Below the pieces are notes generated by a model, which searched no databases, was not told where the DNA came from, and saw only the letters and a program-made list of their open reading frames with translations. The position numbers were made by a program, and so were the translations under genes. A stretch of 64,000 nt of DNA, from NCBI GenBank assembly GCA_003864495.1, contig ML133458.1, positions 868,001-932,000 of the forward strand, read 5' to 3'. The stretch is from Nemopilema nomurai. Taxonomy: Eukaryota > Cnidaria > Scyphozoa > Rhizostomeae > Rhizostomatidae. This document shows positions 1 through 41,600 of this stretch, one piece after another (the stretch's first letter is position 1; the number at the start of each line of letters is the position of its first letter).

Positions 1-34
1 GTTACGATTCAAGCAAATGTTTTGCAAGGCTTTG

Positions 35-42
35 TATAAATA
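35..42 (+). promoter_or_regulatory. TATA-like box upstream of Brr2
   Basis: TATAAATA lies 69 bases upstream of the Brr2 start codon. If it were used, initiation about 25-30 bases downstream would give a 5' leader of roughly 45 bases. Spacing and match are good, but many housekeeping genes lack a TATA box and AT-rich DNA produces such matches by chance. Confidence 0.3.
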
Positions 43-110
43 GATAAAGCGTTTCCACCAAAAGGGACTCACAAGAGTGTCTGGCTGGATTCATTTGAAG
101 GCAAAAAACC

Positions 111-30857
<30,747 letters not shown>

Positions 30858-32347
30858 TCAATTTTTAACACGTTAAGCTGCCATTGCAGTCAACAACTCG
30901 AAGCAAATTTGTCTGAGTATGAAAGCTCAGTATATTGGGTATCTGACAGAAGTGCGTACCCATTCCTCTCACCCAGCTGCTAGGAAGTTGATATTGTTCC
31001 CCTATAAGCAAAGATATATTTCTTGCCTATGAAATCGAGGGTAGACCAGTTGAAGTATTTGCTCTAAACATCCGATGATGGATTGATAAGAACTGATTTC
31101 CGTTTATAATTTGTCCGCGTTCTCAGATATGGAGGTGAGGGGCGTCAGGTTTTTGCAAAATGCCCCTATGACATCAATTAATTGTGACCCATCACATTTA
31201 CAAGTGCTAAATAGCTTTGCGAAAACAGCACTTGTCTAAGCTGTCCTTCACTTATATTGATCCTGCTTATTTTAAGAGTAAACTCCTGCATGTTATGTAA
31301 TGGAAAACTACGCGGAAAGAACTCTTGGTTATTTTTGTATACAGGGACCTTAGGCCAAGCGGCTAGCAAATGAATTTGTTCCAGGAAATATGCCCTCAGC
31401 TTCCCATAACTCCGACCCAGCCGTCGGTCTTTCGTTTACAAGCTTTGCAATTCAGATTTCTTTATGGTATCGTATCTTAGCGTTTTTAACCTGGGAAGTA
31501 CTCGATGATATTTCTATGAACACTCTGGTCAAATGGTTTTGCTTTGACTGCGTAGATGGGGAAGCATTCAATGCCATGTAACTTTTACTGACGTTTTGTA
31601 TTAGCAAGAAGTAGAGACACGGCTGACTTCAGATATTTGCCTCTCTTCATTTGTTTGAAGTCTCCTCAAATTATTCCACTTTTATTTCAATTTTTATTCA
31701 AATTATTACAATTTTTCATCGGGCAATGTGGAAATCGACAACGGCGTTAGAATTATATGCATTTGTTGCCAGTTTATCACTGTTTACGGTTGTGGTGTAA
31801 GACGGCCTCATGTCATCTGCAAATAAGGATTGACTTAGTTTATTTTCAAGCATTGTCAGAAGGAAATTCCGCCATATCTCTTTGTCCTTTTACTCCATAC
31901 TAACAAGTTTGGAGCTACAACAAGCTTTAACTTTTTCGAGGATGCAGAGCCCCATAGTTCCCTCCTTTGAAGTGAATTCATAACTATTCTAGAATTTACC
32001 AACGAAATTGGGGCTCGGATATAAAGAATCCAGTTCTGCTTTTCCCTGATTTTTTGTTACCCTGATATGATTCAGAAGTGGTTATATTTCTTGGGGGCCG
32101 TCCTTCAATGTGAATTAGAGTTCCTTTTCTTTCACATTTGTGGGTTTCTCTTCCTCGTTTAATACGTCGCAAGAAGTTGATCATGATGCAAGAATCTTAT
32201 TTAGATTGAACAGGCTGTTAATATTTAGAAAGTAGAATTGGACCCCTATGCAGAGCTAGTACTGTGTGAAAGAGGTTCCCCTCCTGCCAGGTCAAGAGGA
32301 CTGGTGTAGGGTTTATTTCCCGCCATTTACCCTCAAATGTATTCGAT
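30858..32347. other. Intergenic region after Brr2
   Basis: Contains the Brr2 3' untranslated region, of unknown length. No canonical AATAAA was found in the first several hundred bases. An open frame at 31390-31581 (+, 63 codons) has no recognised similarity. No RNA gene, transposon end or tandem repeat was seen. Confidence 0.5.
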
Positions 32348-32886
32348 ATGGCGATTGCAAGTTTTAAAATGGCTTCTCATTCGAATGTTATTGGAGGTGA
32401 CCAGATATCTTTATGGGTTCGGTATGCGCTAGATATTAAATTTTATCTATTGCATAATCAATGGGAAAGTCCAGGAGCCTTCTCTTACGCATGGTGGCGA
32501 TGGTCAACAGGAACCAATTCATTCCATGTCCACACAATTAGGCCCACAGATCCAGGGCAATCGGATGTACCACGGTTGACCATTGACAAGGTAATGAAAA
32601 TAAATACTTGTAGGTGTTCCAGAAACATACTCGATTCATAATTTGCAATATAATTATTTCTAATCAATGACTTAGTTTTTATTTGCAGGATCATCTTTCT
32701 TTTTTGCATGCAGAGATTTCGAGATTTTTTTCTTCTGATTTTGGGAGATTTTCAACGTTTGGCTTGATATCCTGCTATATGTCTGAGAACGTCTCTTGTT
32801 GGCACCGTAGAAAGGAAAATGCTAGCAATTGCTGTAAAAAACTGCTTAAGGCAATTCATAAAGTATTATTGAAATGTGTATTCTAA
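32348..32886 (+). CDS. Candidate two-exon gene of unknown family, 146 residues
   Basis: Exon 1 runs from an ATG at 32348 to 32590 (81 codons) and ends AAG|GTAATG. Exon 2 starts after TTTTTATTTGCAG at 32689 and ends with TAA at 32884-32886. Both junctions are phase 0 and the 98-base intron has a good polypyrimidine tract. The first part is rich in aromatic residues (AFSYAWWRWSTG); the second ends in a Cys- and Lys-rich helix-like stretch (NCCKKLLKAIHKVLLKC). There is no signal peptide, no membrane segment and no family I recognise. It lies on the same strand as Brr2 and converges on the FGF gene. It could be a lineage-specific gene, the end of a longer gene whose upstream exons I missed, or chance. 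Confidence 0.35.
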
Positions 32887-35015
32887 ATGATATTTGGATG
32901 GAGCTGAAGAAGTAGTCACATGAGGTGGTACTTCATGTTTACCAAAAGAGGAGTCACTTGGAACAAATATAATGTTGAATAGATATTGGCACCACTTTAT
33001 AAATACATCTGAGCATCAGAAAGGAAACTTTTGAACATAACCCAAGGAGTTTCTTTCTTACTAAGATTTTATGGGCAAACCTGCTAGCTCCTTAGAAAGC
33101 AACCACTTAATGATGTGTAAGCGTGCAATTATTATTTGAAAAAAGAGACACTGTCTTGATTGATTTTTGGTTATGTAGTAGACTTTGATGGCCACAACTG
33201 ATAAATGTTTTGTGTGTTTTGGAAAATTTTCAGTTTTTAAAGGCTTCTTAGAAGAAAAAAGTTTCAAAATAACCACAGATCTATACTTTACATCTTTGAT
33301 TCTTATAAAACTTGTTAATATTTTTTCTCGACATTAGAGCAATTGAATTGAAATATAAAATCCTCCCCACTCCACCCCCAACATCATGAGCAACTAGGAG
33401 AGGAGACAGGTGTTTTTGGTACTTGATCTGCTACGCTTAATTGGTATCTTTTCATGGATTACTTGTTTGCTGGTCAAAGAAAGTCTACATATGAACTTTG
33501 GATATCATTAGTTATATTATGCAAGAGTAAATATTATTCAACAGACTGTTTCAAAGAATTGCTCTTCACAGCTTTGTCTTCCCATATGATAAATGTTTTT
33601 AGAAATCATTTAATTTTATGCTAGCACCTAGATTTTGAATCATCAGAATTTTTTCCCCAATGCCCTTTGGTCTCAAAATTTCATATAAGCGAATATAATC
33701 TTGTGGAAATGACAGACAGGCTTTTCTAAGTGCCATCATGTAGCATTTTTAATGCACATATAATCTTAAAGATTTTTCTTCTAAAAATCTTCCTTCCATG
33801 TCATGTCTGAATTTTTAATCACATCAAAAAAATCACCTGAAATGACAAATTTTGATTACAGAGTGGAGACACTTCATTTTGTGATCCAAGTACAAAGTTA
33901 TTAGAAATCTTGAGATACAAACTGTTAATATATGTTAAATAATATTTAATGGCATCAATAGATATACAACAATCTTAACTGAAGACAGTATTTTCAATTT
34001 ATATGTTTGGAAGGGCTTTCCAACATTGTTGGTTACTGATTCAAATGTAAACGCTTTAATTATATTGCATAAATACACATCTGTTATGGTTTCCTTAAAG
34101 AAATCTTACAAAAAAACAAATCTTGTACAATTTACTTTAAAATATATTTCCATTAAAAAACCTTCTGATTTCAAGCCTAGCACAAGGGAAAAATGTACCA
34201 GAATTGACTTTGTTTGCTGTGTTTACTGTGACTATGTTTATTGCCGTCAAAATTTCTTAGGAGCTGTTAATTTCCAAAAGTTGTTTTTTGTGGTAACATT
34301 TAACAGATGCCTTGTATGTTTTACGTATGCAACAGCAAAAAAACTTGCAAAATAATTCAATGAGTTCAGCCCCATGCGGAGCAGAAGCTTTTCTCCTTCG
34401 GTGCATTCAAAACATACCAAATAGCATTAGGATTTCAAGGGGTTTTCTGGCCCATCATATTGTATTATATGGATACTCGAATCTCCTCTTCCTTGATGAA
34501 AGACAGCTGAAAGATTTGATGAATATTAATTTCAACCAAAACACTTCACGGGAACGAAAATCTTACTACCAAATTAGCCGTAGACTCTGCTGTTGCATCT
34601 ATTTTTGACATTATCTTTGCAGAGTTGCAGGCCAAAGCTTTCCACAAAACTGTGTGGGCTTGAAATTTTAGGAAAATTGTGGACAAATGCGCTGTTAAAT
34701 AGCCATTTACGCAACCCAATTTCACTATATTTTAGAAGCGAGAGGAAGCCTAGGGGAAAATAGCCTTGTAGGAGACCTATCACAGGAGTAAGCCTACTAA
34801 CAGGGGTGTAGAGCGAACAGGGGAGAGGGGTATGATAGGTTCACCTATTAAAGGACGAAACCGTCTCCCGTTCACGCATTATAAATGCTTATTCGTCTAC
34901 GCTGACATGTTGCTATACCCTGAGTCACTTTTTCCGTACACCTTATTGCTGTGAAGAATGCTTTGCGTGACGTCACAGGCGTTGCCTTTCGTAAGTATAC
35001 GACGTATATACTAAA
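32887..35015. other. AT-rich intergenic region between convergent genes
   Basis: Holds the probable 3' ends of the candidate + gene and of the - strand FGF gene. TTTATT at 34237-34242 reads AATAAA on the - strand, about 775 bases past the FGF stop, and is a possible polyadenylation signal. Open frames at 34026-34355 and 34312-34608 (+) overlap and have no recognised similarity. No repeats stand out. Confidence 0.4.
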
Positions 35016-35606
35016 CTAATTGGCGTCCTTTGCTAACTGCGCTAAAACACTCTTCAGCTCCTGACTGTATTTTGCCAGGTTTCTAGTCCTTGTTTCCGAG
35101 TCTTTAGCTTTCGTTGCAACTAAAACACTCCTTCTAAGTTTTTTCAGCGAGGCTATCACTCGCTTCAAAGTGTTCTTTCGTTTTTTGAATTGCTTGATAT
35201 ATCTTGTTATAATATCAGCGCTAATGTCATTATTTTCAGGTCCTAGTGGCCAACTTCTCTCCGACTTCTGAAATTCCCTTTGCTTGTTTCTCTTCGATTT
35301 GCGACCGCTAGGCCTAGGTCGGCTCCGTTCTGATAAGCTCATCGAGTCGCGTTTCACTCCGATTGGCCTCTCAATGAAGTGCACCGATTTCGTTCCCGCC
35401 TTCGCTTGCGGACCTTTGCGAGGCTGTCCGTTTTTGTCCATAGCCAGATACCACGATGTGTTTGATGTTGACTGGAAAGATATGTAAGCCTTTTTGCCGA
35501 ACACCTCCTTGAAAACACACCTCCGCATTTTCTTCTCTTTACCGAATCGCTTTTTCTTCCCCCTGCGATCCTTCTTACTTCTTTTGCCTTTCCGCCTTCG
35601 ATCGGC
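35016..35606 (-). other. FGF exon 5: basic insert, second half of trefoil, C-terminal tail
   Basis: Acceptor TTTATTCCAG then GCC; TAA-type stop region ends at 35016. Residues 125-153 are almost entirely Lys, Arg and Gly. Residues 154-210 complete the trefoil. Residues 211-320 are a tail with Ser-Arg-Pro patches (SERSRPRPSGRKSKRNK), then an amphipathic, helix-like Lys/Leu segment (ITRYIKQFKKRKNTLKRV) and a final EL-KSVLAQLAKDAN. Such basic tails are known from some FGFs as heparan-sulfate binding or as processed regions; which applies here is unknown. Confidence 0.93.
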
Positions 35607-38600
35607 CTGGAATAAAGAATTTATAAATTATAGTAGAATTGGTTCTCTTTACTTCATAAAGAATTGATGAAGTATTAAAGTATATTAAGAATTAACCATA
35701 AATAGGGCATTTTTCACGTGGAGATTTTGGCAAGCAACCAAAATTCGTTGTGAACATAAACGCACCATAGTAAACCAACCTTCACATGAACGCAAGGTGA
35801 AGCTATTAAATGTGCAACGAAGCAAGATATTACCTTGGCAATAAGCTTTCCTGTTTTGGTCATGCATAGGTATCTCCCTGAGTGAATTCCCTTGAATCTA
35901 ACTCGCCCGAAGTTATCGCTTTCCACGAGGAACCTCGCTGCAAAAAGAAAATTTTTATTATTACCTCAAGCCTCTTTGGCGCGTTGAAGCGTCATTTGCT
36001 TAGCCTCGATTTCAAAGGGCACTAAGAAGAGAACAGCGAATAAGGCGCCTCTCTATTTGAAAGGCAGATCACGCTAAAGAAGTTTTGGCTTTCGACACCG
36101 TAAACTACCCCGTCTATTATTACTTTATAGAAGAACCAAGTCAGTTAATTGAAAATAGGCCGGCCCCAAAATAGTTAACAGCCTCGACTTTGTGGCTGCT
36201 CACTCGCCTCGATTGCAAAATGTGCCCCTCAGTTCTGCCTGCTTCTTGGTCGATTCTTTGCTGTTTTCTATTACATATTTTCGTGTGTTTTATCAAAACA
36301 GTACTGGCTGCATTAGTGTACACGGGGACTTGTGCTCACAAATACCACGCCCTGAGACAGACTAATCTCCACTTTGCTTTTGAAAAGAATTTGATTTTCC
36401 CAGACGGCGAGTGTATGTAAATACGATCTACCTGCACAAACGAGCCTGCCAGAGGGTGTCGCCCACTTAGAAATCTGAATTCGAGGCAATCAAGACTTTC
36501 TCGGCGTGTTTGTTTTACTGCAATGTGAATACTTTGTAGATAGAGATGGCCAACAGTGCTGGTGCTTAATCGACTCGTATTCTCTAGTTCGTGGTCGACC
36601 CCATTTCCGCAGATAGTTTGACTTGTAAAAGATAATTTTAGAAAGCACACATTTAAACCTTGATGCATTGCAGTCATCCGGATGTACCAGTTTTCTTTAC
36701 TGCGAGAGAGGGGAATGCGAGTTGAGATGTGGGGATGTTTGACTAACTATTTGTGATATGAGACAGAGCTATCACGACATGGAACAGTATTGTTGGAAAC
36801 GTTAGAAAGCTAGTGGGAGATAGGATGGAGGGGTATGCCGATTGCGGAGAAACTGGTTGAAAAATAATTGAGGACTGGAAGGAATTGCGTGCTCTCTCGT
36901 TGATCAGATAACACTTTAAGAAACCAGTGTATTAGAAGATAAGGAAAGTTTGGGGTGGATTACCTAAGGCTTCTAGGTTTAAGAAGAATATTTTTGAGTT
37001 CGGAGCAGTATTTAATGAATGGGGAATTCTATCGAAAATCTCAGTTTTTGCGTGATAAATTAATCGTGCCTTCGCTGATTTCCTGATTTCAAATTTTACG
37101 CCTGCAGATTATACCGTGTCTGGCGTTTTACTTTTTGTTTGTATTTACCTTTGGAAAGTAGTTTTCGTTTTTCGCCAAGACGCTAAGAAGATAGCTTAAT
37201 GCCTGGATAAGAACGAATTAGTGGCCATTTACAATCTTATTTTACTCATCCGATCATGTTATTTGTATCTGTTGTCTATCCCAACGGCAAAAGCGTCTAT
37301 AGGTGGATCCTCCAAATACAATTAGCGATTAACCTTGTAAAAATTACTACGTCTGAGCCAGATGTTTTGCATGCGATGTGCCAGTGCATGTGTATTTCCC
37401 AGCGCCGGCAAATCTTGGCAATCCAAATTAATCTTATTGCCATGGTTTCCAGAGGCCGTGAATTGGCGCTCTCTATGAGCAACATCCTCTCGCGCGTTCG
37501 GTTCCCATGCCTGTCTTTGGATTCCATTGCGAAATGATCAGCGTGCTGCCCATACACGCCTGCATTGAACCCTTAACGAGATTACTTCCAAATCTCTTCA
37601 ATGCTAGGCGCGTTGTTTTGCTTTGAGTTCGAACTTCCCGCTGCCTGTTCAGAATGCGTTCTGCGCATCCGCCGTGAAACCCTTAATCATCTTCAGGCTC
37701 GGATGTTGATATACCACTATTGTTCGCGCTAGCTCGCCAAAAAGCACAAATGTAATAGATTCTGAATTCGCTTAAAGAGTACAGTGGCCCTAGCACATGA
37801 CACTCTGGTCATTTGATAATGAAGAGAAGTAAACATACCCATTTCGCATAACTCTTGATTTTAAGTTATGGCAAGGTGAAGTCTCTTGTATAAAGAGAAG
37901 TGAACAGTAAATGTGTGTTATATTTATCCTATATATACAACGATTTCTGCCTTGATTGCCAACGCCCCCTCATTCAAGGCAATATATCGATAAACATGTT
38001 GATAGTGGTAATGCTTGAAGCACCCTTTTGCATCCAGCAGCTTGTGCCTGTGATAGGAGCCCCCCCCCCCTCAACCTGCTAAATACAAAGTCATTGAAAA
38101 GGGGACAGTACGAACGCCTCATCACCAGAGAGACATAATAACACCATCATTTTCATCATGATGATCTTTCTATTGATTAAAAGACTGTTCATTATTTGTC
38201 ACAATAGGTTTTTTCGTATTTTGATGCTGACTGGTCAGGTAAATATTGAATGTCCTGATCATTGTTTTGTACTGATTACCCCCAAGCCCCTCCAGACATT
38301 GTCAATCTCCTTCTCTCTTGAATATCCAAGATTGATTCGTCTCCTTCGGAAGTTGTGTTAGAAAGCAGAAATTATTATCATGTCAAGAAACAAAGTTCCC
38401 TTCAAGCGCTCAATATTAATGGCAGCCAAAATATTAACGTTTCCGCGTGTTTTCGCAATGTAATTCACAATGTAATTTGTGAATTCTCAAAAAATCGTTT
38501 GAAAATCCCCATATATTAACCTACTTTTAAAAATTCCAGGAGCTGGACCTGGTAAGTGGTACCTTCCAAAATAGGAGAGATCTACTGATAGCTGCATGAT

Positions 38601-41600
38601 TCTGAAAATGAAGCTTCGAAGGTGGATGGCGAGCCAACCCGCAGAAAGTCGCGGGCGGAGTCAAATGGAGCGTGGCCCCCCGAACCCCCTTTCACGATTT
38701 TGACAACTTTTCCGCTTTTCTTCTCAGGCCAAATGAGCAGTAACGATAATGGCAAGTTATCATTATAATAATGGCCAATGATCTTGGGGTGTAGATGACT
38801 GGTTCTGCTAGTTTTGTAATAGTCACGTTTGTGAAGCGGCTGACCAGTTGTGTGAATCGATGCCCTGAAGTTTAACAAGGCATTTGAGATACACAGTTCG
38901 TCGATTAGCTAAAACTGCAGTAACAAGCACTTATCGTTGCCTGAAGCCCGGTGCAATCTACTCCCGCCTCTCCTGTCAGTGGGCCTGCCTCGTAATAGAT
39001 GGACCATAGGACCTCGTAATAGATGGACCATAGCTTGATCTGCGCGTACATTTCGCATTGATCTTGGATTGTGGATCACATCACATGTTGCTCTTTCTAA
39101 TTGACGCTGTTTCTATCGTGTACAGCTATGAAGAGGGCGCTTGCATCAGCTTAAGTCTACTGGCTCAAAAGAGGGTAATCCTCTTAAATCTTCCAATGCT
39201 CTTTGCTTGCGAAAACTAATACCCTGATCAGCCTAGTATCGCGTGCCTGAAAGGGCAAGAATTTTATTAATCCAGAATATACTTCTTTCATTTGTCTTTA
39301 ATTCAGAAAAAAAGATGTTTTGCTTCCTGGTCTTAAGACACGTTCCAAAACACTGTTCTACCATACTTGTGACCTTTGCGTGCAGTTTCATTCGATCTAC
39401 ATCTTGGTATCAAAATACCTATCTGATTTACCGATTCAAATCCTTTCTAAATGAAGGAAATCCCAACCTGAGCAGGACGTTGTCGTTTTTGGCTCTCTTA
39501 TATTCCAGAAAACCTTATACCAACATGTGTAACAACATATTAAGCCCCAGCAAGAAAAAAGCTGCATATTTATTTTTACTCTTTATTAGTACTTCAAGAC
39601 ACGTCACATCCGTTTCGTAAGACAGAAGTGGGTAGGTGCCTTGACGCGCAGGCTGGTTGAGTTCTCGGTTGACCAAATGCAGGACCAACAATCAAGGATA
39701 CCGTATGCAACTTGTTTTTCTCTCTTGGGGGCTCACGCGATTGTTCTCTATGCTTACGGACAACTCTAATCGCCGGAATGTGAGTTGGTCATTATTTTGC
39801 TTTCACTGCTGTCACTTATTGAAATTAGTTTCACTGCTCGAAAGCAAGGTCCAAGTCCTTTGCTAGTGACTGCGAGATGTGACATCATCTCGATTTGTTT
39901 CATAACTTTTTTAGGCGATATAGTGGTCGCAGCTATAGTTTGTTTTTCAAGACACCTTTAGGCCACGAACAGTGATACACAGTTGCTTCATGGCCGTTGA
40001 ACATGTTTTAAAAAATTTCTTGGTGGAGAATTAAATCAAGTTAAAAAGTTTAGTTGCCTGAAAATAAGTTAAATCGCAAACGTATAAATAGCGAAGCGCA
40101 GGCTTTGTGAGTTGGCTAAATTTTCTCTGTTAGATGAATTGTGGTTGTTGCTGTCAGAAAAGGCCCGTTTTCTCGCCCGCTTCACTTTAAAAATTAAGCA
40201 GAAGTCAGTCAACAGAGAGAGAAAGATTTGTCTATTTCTAACAGCAGCGTTATTTATAATTATTGCTCATCAGTGTCAAGGGTTCTGTTTAACTTCAGTA
40301 GATTGAAGGCTGGTTTGCCAACGTTGGTATGTTTGAACCTGGATTTATGCTGGATATCTCTTTGGTTAACAAAACTGCTTCCTTTGACAAGGTTTTCTAT
40401 TTATTTGCTCGACTATGGGCGGAACAGAAGAAGCCTTCATTACGAGAGCTGGTGGCTTATAGTTTGAGTTTTGATTTCATAGGATGTTCCAATTGTAACT
40501 CCACAATCCTTTGCCCTAAGTACATGGTTTAAAATGTGTACATATGAACGTTTTTCCTAAGGAAGTACATGGTCAATGCTTTATCCAAGCAAATCAATCT
40601 TTTTTGAACAAGTGACAATGCCATTAAATGAATGACTGAAAATTTTCTGTTCAAAAGCATACATGGTAAAAAAAGAGAACAAGGGGTCCCATATTATCTG
40701 GAAACAAAGAATGAATGAATGAATAAATGAATGAGCGAAGGAACATTGTGAAATGAATGAAGTAACTATTAACAACCACGTGGATGCGTGTTACCCCACT
40801 GAAGTCCCACATGCCATAGTGTCACATGTAGAGCTGCCTTGCAACTAGACGCACTATCGATCGGGCCAACTCCAGATCAGTGGAAAAAGTTGCAAAACTG
40901 GCAGAGACATCGCTTGAAAATGGATCAATTTTCGTCAGTTTCGTAAGAGATTCCAGGAATAGTACTGACTCGTGCTGTTTGGACAAACACAAAATCTTGG
41001 CGGAAAAATACGAGATTCCAAGAGAGGATGTTAGCTGCAGCCGCAAAGTGTCGGAGGAAGGACAGCCCTTCGGAATAGAAATCGTGTTCATCCTTTGAAG
41101 GTATCACCGATATAAGAGCAGGGCGATCTGCAATGTTGCACCTTCAATGAAAGTATTCAGTTTTTTATTTGTCGGTAGATTTTTTGTATATACACAGGAT
41201 ACCGTGTTTGCAAATGCGGAACAATTTGAATCTTTAAGAAGAATTTTGCTTGCATTAAAGATTGAACCGGGAGATAATGAGAATAATGGAGAAAATGCGT
41301 TGATATTTCCTATAAAGTATCAAATCTAAACTTTGTTTTTGTTGGAGTTTTATCAAGGCTGATCTAGCCGAGGCGATGTAGGATTAAGGTTATTTAGAAA
41401 CGAATCTGCCTTGAAGCAGCTCTCGTTATGGCTGCCTGCGGATCTCGAGTGCTGGAAAGGGAATTCCGGGCTCCGTTCTTCTTTGTTTCTTGCATTCGTG
41501 CAAAAATAGGCCTAAAGCTGGCTTCCTATGCTAAGGCCGTTCCTTAATCAGTATTCAGCTGTCGGTATGATGATCATTGCAGGAGATCAAGGGATTGGAA

